A stretch of 64,000 nt of DNA from Clitopilus passeckerianus. Its lineage: Eukaryota > Basidiomycota > Agaricomycetes > Agaricales > Entolomataceae. The position numbers and the translations under genes were made by a program. The DNA lies in NCBI GenBank assembly GCA_944990035.1, contig CALYLX010000023.1, forward strand, positions 141,559 to 205,558, given 5' to 3'. This document shows, one piece after another, positions 1 to 10,852 of the stretch; position 1 is the stretch's first letter; every line of letters begins with the position of its first letter. The notes below the pieces were generated by a model that was not told the DNA's origin, made no database searches, and saw only the letters and a program-made list of their open reading frames with translations.

Positions 1-617
1 TCTCCCTGTTGCACGACATTACTGACCATGTTTCCATCGGGGGTGGAAACAGCAGAGCGTTCAACATGTTCAGGTACGATCCTGATCTGTTCATACGCGT
101 CCTGCCCGTCAATAATTGACCGATACTTTGCAGCAGCGGCCCTCCTCAAGATACCATCAATATCCGGCAAAGGAGATGATAACTTCTTGGTATTTGCGTT
201 GCGCTCGCGCAAATCAAACACGGTACGCATTCTGATTGGTTCTCCAGCCTTTCCAGGCTTCTTTACGAACAGAATGGGAACGGTATTCCCAGCGCTGGTG
301 ACCTTCCACCTGCCGCTTTTGATATACGCGTCCCTTTTTTCAATCCATTGCGCTTTCATCGGTTCAGGACAACGCGATGGACACCACGGATACACCTTAT
401 GCGGATCAATCAAAGGTATAGTATGGTTTATTGCCCTCAAAGGAGGCAACGGAGTCTCACTCGCAAGTTTACAGAGTGGTCTCGCATACTCACGAAGTTT
501 CTCTCGAATCTTTTCGAGGTCATCTTCATACAAGGACATTGCCCGAGAGGACAATGTCGTTACACCAGGACCCTTCAGGGGTAACGAGGTGAGGTTACCA
601 ATTGTAATGCTCGGTGG
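1..617 (-). pseudogene. Element B reverse transcriptase, N-terminal part (cut by window edge)
   Basis: Read on the minus strand, this stretch is open without a stop. It encodes the start of a Ty3/gypsy reverse transcriptase: a region with VTSAGNTVPILFVKKPGK, then a DLRERNANT-like template-grip segment, PLPDIDGIL, and a YEQIRI motif corresponding to the usual GYHQIRI. The catalytic YxDD lies beyond the left edge. The frame continues exactly from the protease frame that ends at 6841 once element A and one copy of its target duplication are removed, so this is the pol gene of element B split by element A. The long plus-strand ORF over the same bases is its antisense shadow. Confidence 0.85.
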
Positions 618-622
618 ATTCA
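618..622. repeat. Target-site duplication ATTCA, left copy (right copy 6841-6845)
   Basis: ATTCA directly precedes the first LTR of element A and recurs immediately after its second LTR at 6841-6845. A perfect 5-bp direct repeat is what Ty3/gypsy integrase leaves, so it fixes both ends of element A and shows that the two flanks were once adjacent. Confidence 0.95.
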
Positions 623-1082
623 TGTTACAGTTACCTTGGATACACACCCGACTCTTTTTCCTTTTACTCATCTACCATTACTATCCCCGCCCGCTTACGT
701 TTATACATTTACTCAGTACTGCTGCGCATTACTCATCCCTTTAGCTATGATTACTCAGTATTCTCATGATCGTGGGATACTTGTACTATATTTACTTACC
801 ATGACTCGTCGTGACTCTTACTCTGACTCACTCCGAGTCATACTTACTTTTGCTTACTTAGCATTGCTGCGCAATGCCCAACCCTTAGCCCTACTCTTCA
901 TGTATAAATACTTTCACGCTTTCGGTCTTGCTTCCCCAGCTTGACCTAAAAGCCTATACATCGCTATTTGCTTTAACTTCGACTCGCTCGATTACTCTCG
1001 CTCGTCTCTACAAAGGCTGGTAGAGGACTAAGCAGCTGAACTCTTGATACTTGGTTGAGCACGTAGCGATACTAGCTTAACA
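623..1082 (+). repeat. 5' LTR of element A
   Basis: A 460-bp LTR with a TGTTA..TAACA inverted end pair. A TATA-like TATAAATAC at about 902-910 probably marks the U3 promoter. Compared by eye with the 3' LTR, it differs at two substitutions and two single-base indels. Confidence 0.95.
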
Positions 1083-1301
1083 AAAGGTCAAGCTGATCTG
1101 ATAGCCCGCTCATCGCAAGCGTAGGCCACAACCACCAAACCACCTGACTGCAAGAGGTCGACCACCCTTGCAGAACCGACCGGAACCACGTCTCTCTCAA
1201 GACCGCCGAACGCCTCAACTCCCACCGGGACAGAGAGGGTAGTACAACTCGACGACGGCACTTACTCAGAATTTGACCTTAAAACAAACCGTTGGAGACA
1301 T

Positions 1302-2414
1302 TTGGTACCGAAAGACGAAAACCCGCGACAATATCGATTCGGCGACTACCTTAGCAGCGCCTACTTCACCGAAGAAGTAAAGAACCCAGAACCAGAACCA
1401 CAGTCAGACCCCGAACCAGAATCAGAAGCAGAGCAAGAACCCGAAGAAGAATCAGAACCAGAACCAGAACCCCCCAGACAGACCCAGACTCCGACACCCG
1501 CACAAACCCCGAAACAAGAACCACCAGAAATGGCTCCGACCAACCCTGAACCAAAGAAACTCGCCGAACTCCGAATGGGACAACCATTTGAATATGATGG
1601 CGACCGAAGAAATGCCGAAGTTTGGTTGTTGGAAGTCAAGATGTACCTAAGCCTGAACGACCACATCTACGACAACAACAACAAGCAAATCGCTTTTGCA
1701 CTTTCCTTTTTGAAGAAAGGAACCGCTTTGGCATGGAAACGATCTTTCTGTCAGAACCACACAAACAAAGATAACGACATCATCCTCCCCGATTTCAAGC
1801 AATTCGAGAAAGAGTTCATCAACGCCTTTTACCCAGTAGACGGAGAAGGACAGGCATTTGCGTCCCTCGATGCTCTCACGCAGAAAGGACCAATTGACGA
1901 TTACATATCTCAATTCAAAGTCCTTATCTCCGCCTCCGGGATCACCGATGAAAAAGCGAAGATTGAATTCTTCCAGAAAGGACTCAACTCCAAGATCATT
2001 GAAAAGATCTATAACCTTCCCATTCTTCCCATCACCATTAACGGATGGTACGAACACGCTGCCCGATTTGATGCGCAATGGCGTAGAGGACAGAATGTCA
2101 TCCGCCGCAACAGAGGACTCCCTCCTATTTCCCACGCAAATCCCCGCAATACCCACACCACGGCAGACCCTAACGCCATGGACATTGACGCCCTATCTTT
2201 TGAAAAGAGAAAGGAGTTAATGAAGGAAGGGAAATGCTTCCGCTGTTTCAAGAAAGGACATCGCTCTCGAGAATGCCCCGAACGCAGAGGAGGAAAGCAG
2301 TCCAGCACCAACTCATATGGCAAGAAAAACATCAAAGATCTTGTCAGAACCATTAGAGCGTTGGAAGCGGAAGAATTGGAGAGCTTCTGGAATGAGCTCG
2401 ATGAGGATTTTTAG
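1302..2414 (+). CDS. Gag polyprotein of element A
   Basis: Structural capsid/nucleocapsid protein of the retrotransposon. After an acidic, proline-rich tract of Glu-Pro repeats (about residues 28-60) comes a retrotransposon-gag capsid region (about 95-260) and a single CCHC zinc knuckle, CFRCFKKGHRSREC, near residues 307-320, which in this family binds element RNA. The given start codon is TTG; the open frame runs still further upstream towards the LTR without an ATG, and the first in-frame ATG is near 1527. The true start is therefore uncertain, and the acidic tract may be translated from an upstream non-ATG or lost start. A stop separates it from pol by about 11 bases, consistent with a frameshift or reinitiation for Pol. 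Confidence 0.85.
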   Translation: MVPKDENPRQYRFGDYLSSAYFTEEVKNPEPEPQSDPEPESEAEQEPEEESEPEPEPPRQTQTPTPAQTPKQEPPEMAPTNPEPKKLAELRMGQPFEYDGDRRNAEVWLLEVKMYLSLNDHIYDNNNKQIAFALSFLKKGTALAWKRSFCQNHTNKDNDIILPDFKQFEKEFINAFYPVDGEGQAFASLDALTQKGPIDDYISQFKVLISASGITDEKAKIEFFQKGLNSKIIEKIYNLPILPITINGWYEHAARFDAQWRRGQNVIRRNRGLPPISHANPRNTHTTADPNAMDIDALSFEKRKELMKEGKCFRCFKKGHRSRECPERRGGKQSSTNSYGKKNIKDLVRTIRALEAEELESFWNELDEDF

Positions 2415-2425
2415 AACGGCGGCCA

Positions 2426-5414
2426 GTGTCAACGTCTGAACCCGCCACAATACTGATTTCTTCTATGTCGTATGCAGAACCTTTTGATAAATCTATGCGT
2501 CTACCCATTAAGGTCTCTGCTCCGAATGAAGAAAGAACCGTTGAAACCAAAGCACTAGTCGACTCAGGTGCTCAAGGACTATTCATCGACAAAGAATTCG
2601 TCGCCCGCCATCGAATCAAGACACATCCCCTTCGACAACCTCTCACTGCCAAGAACGTTGACGGCACTATCAACAAAACGGGGCAAATCACCCATTACAC
2701 CTGGGTCGATATAGGGATAGGGAAACACAAGGCGTCAGAACAGTGCCTGGTCACCGGATTAGGGAATGAACACCTGATCCTCGGACTCCCATGGCTGAAG
2801 CGAACGAATCCAGAAATCAACTGGCAAAAGGGGACACTATTCATTAATCCCAAACGCGTCAAGACATCCCCGCTACGCACGGCCCTTGCCCGAGTCCAGA
2901 TCAGACGACTAGCTGCCACAGAGGAATCACACCTAGACATTTCCAACGTACCCGAACCCATTGAAACACCCTTAGAAGAACCCAATGACGAACAAGACCT
3001 GGTTATTGCCTATGTGAAAGGAGAACCAGTGATGGGGATATTCGAACGAGCCAATTCCCCATTGACGAATGAACATCGAGAACCAGAAATCAGAAGGATC
3101 CGAGCCGCAAATATCTCCCGAATCACCCGAGATAGAGGATCACTGCGATTTGTCCCGACCCAGAACATCTGGATCCGCGCCAAGACGTCCATCTCCCAGA
3201 CCCTAGAACATCAGAAAACTGAAGAAGTCAAGAAGAAACTTGAAGACCTCATTCCCCCCGAATACCACGAATTCAAGAAAGTCTTTGAGAAAGAAGCATC
3301 AGAACGATTTCCCCCATCTCGGCCTTGGGATCACGCCATTGATCTCAAACCAGACTTTGTCCCGAAAGACTGCAAGGTCTACCCTCTCAACCCAAAGGAG
3401 CAAGCCGAAATGGACAAATTTCTCGAAGAAAACTTACGGAAAGGATACATCCGACCTCGAAATCACCTCAAGCATCACCCTTCTTCTTTGTAGCGAAGAA
3501 AGAAGCAAACGCACTACGACCCTGCCAAGATTACCGATATCTCAACAGTGGAACTGTCAAGAATGCCTACCCCTTACCACTAGTCAGCGACCTACTCGAC
3601 AAACTCAGAGGAGCAAAGATTTTCACAAAACTAGACATCCGATGGGGATATCATAATGTCCGGATCAAAGAAGGAGACGAGTGGAAAGCAGCCTTCAAAA
3701 CAAATCGAGGCTTGTTTGAACCCACCGTCATGTTCTTTGGACTATGCAACTCCCCAGCCACGTTTCAAGCAATGATGAACCACATCTTCAGAGACATGAT
3801 CGATGAAGGATGGTTAATCATCTACATGGATGACATGCTACTCTTCTCTAAAGACCCAAGAGAACATGAGAAGCGCACCAAACGGGTACTCCAAAGGCTG
3901 ATGGAACACAACCTGTTCCTTAAAGCTGAGAAATGCAAATTCAACGTGACAGAAGTCGAATTCCTTGGAATGATCATATCGCCAGACAAGATCCACATGG
4001 ACCCGACTAAACTCGACGGGATAAAGAAATGGCCAACCCCGACCACCGTAAAAGAAGTTCGGTCGTTTTTGGGATTTGGCAACTTCTACCGAAGGTTCAT
4101 AGGGAAATATGCGGAACTAGCCCGACCCCTGAACGATCTCACCAAGAAAGATCGGCCCTTTACATGGGGAAAGGAACAAGAAGAAGCATTTGAAGCCCTG
4201 AAGAAAAGGTTCGCGGAGACACCCGTACTCACGATGCCCGATCCAACAAAACCATTCACCATTGAATGTGATGCATCCAAGTGGGCGACAGGAGCAGTGC
4301 TACGCCAACGAGACGAAAATAACGACTGGCACCCTTGTGGATACATCTCTCACTCCTTCGACCCTTCGAACTTGCCTCTACAGATTTCATCACTGATCTT
4401 CCTGAGGTTAACGGTTACGACTCACTCATGGTCGTGGTAGACCATGGCCTTAGTAAGGGGGTAATTTTGATCCCTTGCAAGAAGACCATTGACGCCCTAG
4501 GCACTGCCAACAACTACCTGGACGCTGTCTACAGAAGATTTGGACTTCCCGACAAACTGATATCCGATAGAGGTCCACAATTCGCATCCAAAGTATTCCA
4601 AGAACTAGGACGACTCCTAGGAATCAAGCTTTCCCTGACAACCGCATATCACCCACAAGCAGATGGAGAAACCGAACGCGTCAACCAAGACATTGGCGCT
4701 TATCTCCGACTATTCTGCGCCAACAACCCCGAGAAATGGCTAGAACTAATTCCCCTAATGGAATTCGCCCATAACAAACGTGTTCATGCCGTCACCGCAC
4801 AAACTCCATTCTACCTAATGAACGGAGCAGAACCACGCGCTATTCCCCTTCCATATCAGAAGACCAATGTCCCTGCTGCGGAAACCCGAATGAAAGAACT
4901 CCAACAAGCACGAGACGAAGCTGCGGCTGCCCATGAACTTGCGAGACGAAAGATGGCCGAACGTGTCCGAAGTAACTTCAAACCATTTGAACAAGGACAG
5001 AAGGTTTGGTTGGAAACAACTAACCTAAAACTGGCATACTACTCAAAGAAGTTCACGCCACGACGAGAAGGCCCCTTCACGATCAAAGAAGTTCTAGGTC
5101 CGCTGACCTACAGATTAGAACTACCCCGAGCATGGAAAATTCACCCTGTGTTCCACGCCACCCTCCTCACACCATACAAGGAAACCGAGACACATGGGCC
5201 CAATTTCCTAGAACCGCCACCTGACCTCATCAATCAAGAAGAAGAATGGGAAGTGGAAGAAATTGTCGCACACAAACGACATCGTGGGAAGATCCTTTAC
5301 AAGATCAAGTGGAAAGGATATCCGACATCGGAGAACTCATGGGAACCTGTGAGAAACCTCCAGAACGCCAAGAAGACCCTTGAAGCATATAAGAAGAGGA
5401 AGAACATTCGGTGA
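2426..5414 (+). pseudogene. Pol of element A (protease, RT, partial RNase H, integrase, chromodomain), broken
   Basis: In order: an aspartic protease with ALVDSGAQG; reverse transcriptase starting with FPPSRPWDHAI and carrying the YMDD motif near 3826; the first strands of RNase H (ECDASKWATGAVLR); then integrase core from ASTDFITDLP through ISDRGPQF to ADGETERVNQD; and a C-terminal chromodomain (YKIKWKGYP..SENSWEP). Two lesions are visible. At about 3458-3462 one base is missing and the frame changes inside the RT region just after GYIRP. Near 4360 RNase H runs directly into integrase through a shared TTCGA, so most of RNase H, the connection and the HHCC integrase N-terminus are absent. The protein cannot be made whole from this copy. 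Confidence 0.9.
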
Positions 5415-6345
5415 ATCTCCATCAACCCACAGCACTTTGCCGAAGCAAACACATCTTGCTTATAATGTCCTCCAATGTCTCCTCCTACGACCGCACCATC
5501 ATCCTTAACACCTTCAAAACCGATTCCGCTGTTACGGCGCTCCGTACAAACACTGCCTGGAGCAGCAACGACAGCCTCCTCACCGAAGTGGCAGAGCGGG
5601 GCTCAGCCTACCACGACCGAAGAACCGAATTCCGCAACGAAGTGGCTCGTCTACGCCACCTATATTCGAAAACCCTTGAAGAACTTGATCGAGCTCTTGA
5701 CAGCTCTGACCAACGCACGGAGGAAACCCTCACCGACCTCTTCTTCGCTGCCGGAGGTACAGCCTTCCTTGATCAGCACTATCCTGAACGACGAAGCTGG
5801 TTCCCCAACCCGAAAGAGACAGATTTCGAAACCCTTGCCGCCAATCCCTGGGGGCCTGAGGAAGATCAAACCACCGAAGAACCGACGATTCTCACGGCAC
5901 GTCAGGTTCGAGGAACCCTCCAAGAATTCCCCCCGTCACCAACCTTGCTACCGCTGCCAAGATAAAGCACAATCCCTTCATTCAAACTATACCCGAGGAT
6001 CAAGATAGCGACAAGGAAAACGTCAACCCAAATGTCAAACCCACCGACACCTTACCTCTCCGCATTCGAAAGCCCACCAGAGTCAGATTCGCCAACTCTG
6101 GTGAACCCTCTTCCTCAACGATCTCGTCACAGAAGGCGCCGCGTACCGGATACCTCGCCAACCAGCCACCACCGCCCAGACACTTCCGATGCTATGTTTG
6201 CGGAGGCAGACATCGACAATACCATTGCTTTCGTTTTGTTTGTCGTCTGTGTCATCATCGCGGCCCAGGCCATTACCCGGTTAACTGTCCACAACGCTAT
6301 TGGAAGAACATAGACCGCCATTTCTGGGGCAAGAAGAAGAATTGA
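5411..6345 (+). pseudogene. Third ORF of element A with C-terminal zinc-binding motifs, frameshifted
   Basis: A coding region between integrase and the 3' LTR that standard Ty3/gypsy elements lack. The first part (likely ATG at 5465, MSSNVSSYDR) reads to a stop at 5965. A one-base slip in the C run near 5927-5932 moves the reading to another frame, which stays open to TGA at 6343-6345. That second part ends with tandem Cys/His motifs: CYVCGGRHRQYHC, then CRLCHHRGPGHYPVNC, followed by a basic tail. They resemble nucleic-acid-binding zinc knuckles. The function is unknown. The ORF could be an accessory nucleocapsid or packaging protein, or a captured host fragment. Confidence 0.65.
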
Positions 6346-6378
6346 AGTCAGGTGACTTCAACGCTAGCGAGAGGGTAA

Positions 6379-6840
6379 TGTTACAGTTACCTTGGATACA
6401 CACCCGGACTCTTTTTCCTTTTACTCATCTACCATTACTATCCCCGCCCCGCTTACGTTTATACATTTACTCAGTACTGCTGCGCATTACTCATCCCTTT
6501 AGCTATGATTACTCAGTATTCTCACGATCGTGGGATACTTGTACTATATTTACTTACCATGACTCATCGTGACTCTTACTCTGACTCACTCCGAGTCATA
6601 CTTACTTTTGCTTACTTAGCATTGCTGCGCAATGCCCAACCCTTAGCCCTACTCTTCATGTATAAATACTTTCACGCTTTCGGTCTTGCTTCCCCAGCTT
6701 GACCTAAAAGCCTATACATCGCTATTTGCTTTAACTTCGACTCGCTCGATTACTCTCGCTCGTCTCTACAAAGGCTGGTAGAGGACTAAGCAGCTGAACT
6801 CTTGATACTTGGTTGAGCACGTAGCGATACTAGCTTAACA
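6379..6840 (+). repeat. 3' LTR of element A
   Basis: A 462-bp direct copy of the LTR at 623-1082. Differences seen: an extra G in CACCCGGACTC, an extra C in CCGCCCCGC, C for T in CTCACGATCG, and A for G in ACTCATCGTG. It is followed at once by the ATTCA target duplication. Confidence 0.95.
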
Positions 6841-8141
6841 ATTCACACTGAATGTCACTCGATGCTGATACAGCCATGGTGTGCCAAGAATCACATCATA
6901 ATTTGAGATGTTAATTACATCAAAATGACGATCCTCTCCTATCCCCTGGTATTCCAGCCTGGCGGATACGGCATAATTCACGCGTGAGCGCGACCCTTGC
7001 ACAGCAAGCTGTACCAAAATAGGTGAAGTTAGTTCCTTCCTCGTCAAGTTGAGTTGTTGAACTAACGTTGTTGACACAAAATCACCGAGTGATCCTGAGT
7101 CGATTAACGCCTTCGCCGGGTGCCCATTGATGCGGACAACAACAACGAGTGGCTTAGGAACGGACCTAGAAGGGTCTTTTGTCATTGACGCGTTTTGCAA
7201 AGAAGGGTACGTACCAGCCTGTACCTGCTGACCGTAAAGATCAATGATGATGCCAGTGCGTCGATCATTCCTTCTCCTATTGCCTCGGTAAGGGTAAGTG
7301 CCAGGCTGTGGGCGTACTTTGAAGAGATTGGTGAGCAAATCATGTTCTCCTCTCTCAAAAAAGTCCCATCGAGGTCTTTTCAGAACCCTCTTCGCATACC
7401 AGTTGTTCAGATTGAACTTGCGCATGCGAAGGTACCTTCCAGCAATCAAATTCTTTGATCGCCGGTAAGTATCAATGATTTCATATTCATCATTATTGAT
7501 TCTGTGCACGTCAAAGATCCTGACGCGCTTCTGTTCCTTAGGTCGGAAACTGGAATCAAGCACGCGTTGGGCATTCCAAGCCCACATATCCGGAGGGGAT
7601 AACTTAGTGCACATCCGATCATAATCATAGATCGGTTTGTTCGTGTACTGGCTCATTGCACGAGCGTACCACGCAGCAGGTGAGAATTCCGGATTCTCAA
7701 CCGTGCTAATTCGAACTCTCAAACCATCGTGCTCAGGGTGAACACTATCCATCACAATCAAGTGGTCAGGATCGGTTTGGTACACCAGGAAACGGGTGTC
7801 AATATCTGTAAGTGATTCCTTAGAATCTCCTGGATAGGGTGACGAACTTTCAAGCAGGAACATCATCTTCCTCGCGTGAACATCACCAATAGTCATTCTA
7901 GGGCCCGAAATGGCTTCATCTTTCTGGGCGAACTTCATTCAAAAGTCCGTGAAGATTAACCACTCGCGCTCGGATGACGGTGCCAAGTTCTCAATGAGAT
8001 AGGTACGCTAATATCCCTTGAGAGGATATCATTGAGCTCAGCACCCGTTAGCTTCTTGTGCGCGTTTGAACGCTCATCAAACGGGTCGACGAAGTCAGGG
8101 TAAAGTTCCCTAGGAGGTATGATCTCCCTTCCGAAACTCAA
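6841..8141 (-). pseudogene. Element B aspartic protease and N-terminal pol region
   Basis: The main open part (7938-6841) ends with a retropepsin-type domain: hydrophobic strand VVVVRINGHPA, active site ALIDSGSLGDF, and an NYDVILGTPWL segment typical of Ty3/gypsy proteases. It then runs directly into element A. Before it, 8141-7956 encodes a further piece (MSFGREIIPPRELY..) in another frame, and the frame leading to the protease is crossed by a TGA at about 7941-7939. About 230 residues of unassigned sequence precede the protease domain. Confidence 0.75.
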
Positions 8142-8291
8142 AATCCGAATTATGATCGGTTACTGACGCATCAGACACTTCAGAATCTGTGTCATCGTCA
8201 AGGGCCCAGTCCACCATACCAAGGTTCAAGGTTTGAGTGGTCTCGGCCAGACTTGCCTCACGAAGTTTTTCGGTGCGGTCAAAGTCAATTC

Positions 8292-10543
8292 CTACGCTGA
8301 AGTTACTAACTCCAGGTGGTTTCCTTTGCTTCCTTTAGCCGTATTGGCCTTGGGACAGTTCCTGGACATATGTCCGGGTTCCTTGCAACGGAAGCAACGT
8401 CCTTCAGCGCGAAGTTGCTCTTTCTCTTCCTCGCTGAGGTGAGTTTTGGCATTCGCGTTCCTCCATTTGATTTAGAGGAATTGGACTCATTCTTTCCGTA
8501 TCCAGAATTATTTCCAGACGTGGAAGGCTTGTGACGGCGCTGATCATTAGACTTGGTCTGATGATTTTGGCGAGAACCTGACGGTGAGAGTTTCCACCAC
8601 CATTTCCAGCTTTGGGAGGCTGAGGGTCTCGGCGCTGTTCATTTCGGCTATGGTCAGGTCGATCATTTCGACGTTCCTCATTGCCAACAGCCTCTGCCAT
8701 CTCAATGTATTCGGCCTCGCGAACTACATGAGACCATTTGGCAGTCTCTGGGTTGATCTTGGCCATGTAAAGAGCCTTTCGAATCGACGGACGGAAGTTG
8801 TGGAACAACTTCATGACCTTTTCCTTTGCGGTAAGAACCGACTGTAAGGAATAATTCATTCAACTCAGCAACGTAGTCCCTGACTGATCGATTGCCTTGT
8901 TGACAGCGTTCCAGGCGCTGGCGTTGCTTATCCCTGTAATTCAGAGGGAAACACGCATTGAAGAGTCCAATGAAGAACTCCTCGAGGGTCCATTTCTCCG
9001 GATGGTGAGAAACGGCCCTGGCATAGTAAGTATATGCTCTTCCGGTGAGGAATTCAGACAAAACTAAAACTTGTCGTCGTTTCTCTACCAGGCCATACTT
9101 GACGTAGGCGGTCCCATGGGTAAGGAACTTCTGGAACTGCTGTAAATCGGCAGTACCAGAGTACTTCTCCGGCGGGGTAGGCTTGATCAAGGTCCTAACA
9201 TAGGCCATTGATCGAGATTTGCGATGCTTACGCTCCTTTCGGCCCTTTCGGGTCCTTCGGTGGCGGCGGCCTCTATCCTCAGAAGATTCGGAGGAGGAAG
9301 TGGAGGAATCAGAGCTCTCATCAGAGCTCGACGAATCCGATCCACTCGGAGGTGAGTCCTCACTGTCAGATGAGCTCGACTCACTGGAGTCAGAGCTATC
9401 CTCATCATCATCATCAGAGGGGTCGGACCTCTTCTTGTGACGAAGGCGGCCAAAGGCGCGCCCTAAGGAGCTCTTAGGAGTAACCTGGCTAATGGGCTTG
9501 GTTGCGCGACCCTTAGCTTCTTTCTCCTTTCGGCGAGAAGACTTGGACTGAGTCTTTTCTCCTCCGTCCTTCGCTATTCTGTTCAACAGTCTAGCGTAGT
9601 CTTCAGAGATGGGTGCAGACGTCGATCGACGTTGGCGCTGGCGTTTAGCCTTGGCCTTAGCACGTTCTTTCTCTTTCTTCCTCTTGTCAGAAGTAGAATT
9701 CTCTTGTACATTAGATTCCGGAGTAATGCCATGAACATTAATTCCATCACCTTCGATGTCAGAACCATCAGGTTCGTTGTCAGGCTCACGAGCATTCTCC
9801 TGAATATCTTCAAAGAGAGCTCTTTGTGTGCTGATGTCGCGTTCATCCTCGGGGATTCCGGAATTACCCCAATTCAGAGGATCAATGCCCTTTCCCTTGT
9901 CGGGCCGGGCACTCATATTCACAGTCGCATTATCCGACTCGTCGGATTCAGATGCGTCGGTTTCTACAGTGGCAGCGTATTTCATGCGCTTCTCATAAGC
10001 GGTACGTTGCTCCTGGCTCATACTGTCCCGAGCCGCGTTGTAGAGCATTTCTTGCTCTTCAGTCAACTCGGCTTGGACAGATTCTTCTTCATCGCGCTCG
10101 TGATGAAGAGAATTTTCGTCATATTCAAACAAATCATCTATTTGATCATTATCGAATATTTCAGGTACATCTTCTAATACATTATTAGAAGTTTCCTTCA
10201 CACCAGAGCCGTCGCTCAAGGTGTCGGAAATACCGCGAGGACCTTCATCCTCGCCACGAAGACTCTCATCTTCGCTAACACCGCGTGTGCCAGACACGGG
10301 TGAAGCAGCCCTAGATTGCACTCCTTGACCATTGTCAAGGGATAGATCTGCTGCGCCGGCCAATCCACCTGGCATGGTGGATCCTGCCGAAGACGACACT
10401 TGCGTGCCGCCCGGACCGCGTGGACGGAACTGATAAGTCCGTTTAACGGGAGGTGCCATAATTCGGGTTTGTTGAGGGTTTAAGCTGAGAGACAGTTGAC
10501 TCTGCGAGGTCGGGTGTACTTGGGTGGCCAAACCGCTGTACAT
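8292..10543 (-). pseudogene. Element B Gag, several frameshifts
   Basis: Starts as a long frame (10543-8702; MAPPVKRTYQFRPRG near 10459 is a likely start). It is strongly charged, with a Ser/Asp/Glu-rich tract near 9450-9290, followed by a retrotransposon-gag capsid domain (EKYSGTADLQQFQKF..., RAYTYYARAV...) ending with VRDYVAELNELFL. Near 8850 the frame changes, continues as KEKVMKLFHNFRPSIRKALY, and changes again near 8580 and 8450. The last segment holds the nucleocapsid knuckle CFRCKEPGHMSRNC (8396-8355), and a stop lies at 8294-8292. At least three frame changes in one gag gene indicate decay. Plus-strand ORFs over the Ser/Asp tract are antisense artefacts. Confidence 0.75.
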
Positions 10544-10628
10544 TCCGCGAATACGAGAGTCAAATGAAAACGATAAGAGACGCTGGGAGCGAGAAGAGCT
10601 GGGAGTTGCTCAAAATATGTGGCGGGAG

Positions 10629-10852
10629 TGTGAGAGTATCACAGTCGCGTCACACGTAGCCTCGAGAGAGCAGGTGTAAGTCCTCTTCTATTCGAGATTG
10701 CTGGTCTCTCTAAATCATGTACAGGACCTTTATATACTAATTCCTAGGTATAACTAACGTAATCTGTGAAGTAGCTACGATGTACGGATGTATAGAACGA
10801 GCTCGGAATAGTAATCTAATCTTATCTGGATGAAGTAAGCATAACGTTGTCA
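10629..10852 (-). repeat. Probable 5' LTR of element B
   Basis: In the minus direction a segment begins TGACAACG and ends CTCTCACA, with TAGTATATAAAGG (about 10745-10733) as a TATA-like promoter and gag starting shortly downstream. The NACHT reading frame begins immediately beyond it at 10853. The partner LTR is outside the window, so the ends are inferred from the TG..CA rule and the gene boundary only. Confidence 0.55.

Larger units (their letters stand above)
623..6840 (+). mobile_element. Element A: Ty3/gypsy chromodomain LTR retrotransposon, internally deleted
   Basis: A 6.2-kb element bounded by direct LTRs starting TGTTA and ending TAACA, flanked by ATTCA duplications. Order on the plus strand: LTR, gag with a CCHC knuckle, aspartic protease, reverse transcriptase, the beginning of RNase H, integrase core, C-terminal chromodomain, an extra ORF with Cys/His zinc-binding motifs, a purine-rich tract just before the 3' LTR (about 6368-6378), and the LTR. 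The chromodomain places it among the chromoviruses. It is disabled by a frameshift in reverse transcriptase near 3460, a fusion deletion near 4360 that removes most of RNase H and the integrase N-terminus, and a frameshift in the third ORF. The LTRs remain nearly identical, so insertion is recent, and mobilisation in trans by an intact relative is possible. Confidence 0.95.
6841..10852 (-). mobile_element. Element B: degraded Ty3/gypsy LTR retrotransposon, 5' half, interrupted by element A
   Basis: Read leftward: a probable LTR (10852-10629), gag with a CCHC knuckle, an aspartic protease region ending at 6841, and then, after the inserted element A, the reverse transcriptase at 617-1. The rest lies outside the window. 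Gag contains several frame changes and the protease region is preceded by a frame change and an in-frame TGA, so it is older than A and inactive. Its outer end abuts the middle of a NACHT gene. Confidence 0.85.

Noticed and set aside
28..744. 238-codon plus-strand ORF at the left edge
   Set aside because: It is antisense to the reverse transcriptase of element B and then runs into the LTR; the minus frame carries real RT motifs.
1380..1480. CCAGAACCAGAA-like short repeats as a possible satellite or regulatory array
   Set aside because: They are in frame and encode the Glu-Pro tract of Gag; the repeat is imperfect and confined to the coding sequence.
1361..1666. Gly/Ser-rich minus-strand ORFs with long repeats
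   Set aside because: They mirror the Glu-Pro repeat of element A Gag and have no independent support.
9208..9477. Ser/Glu-rich plus-strand ORFs
   Set aside because: They are antisense readings of the low-complexity Ser/Asp tract of element B Gag.
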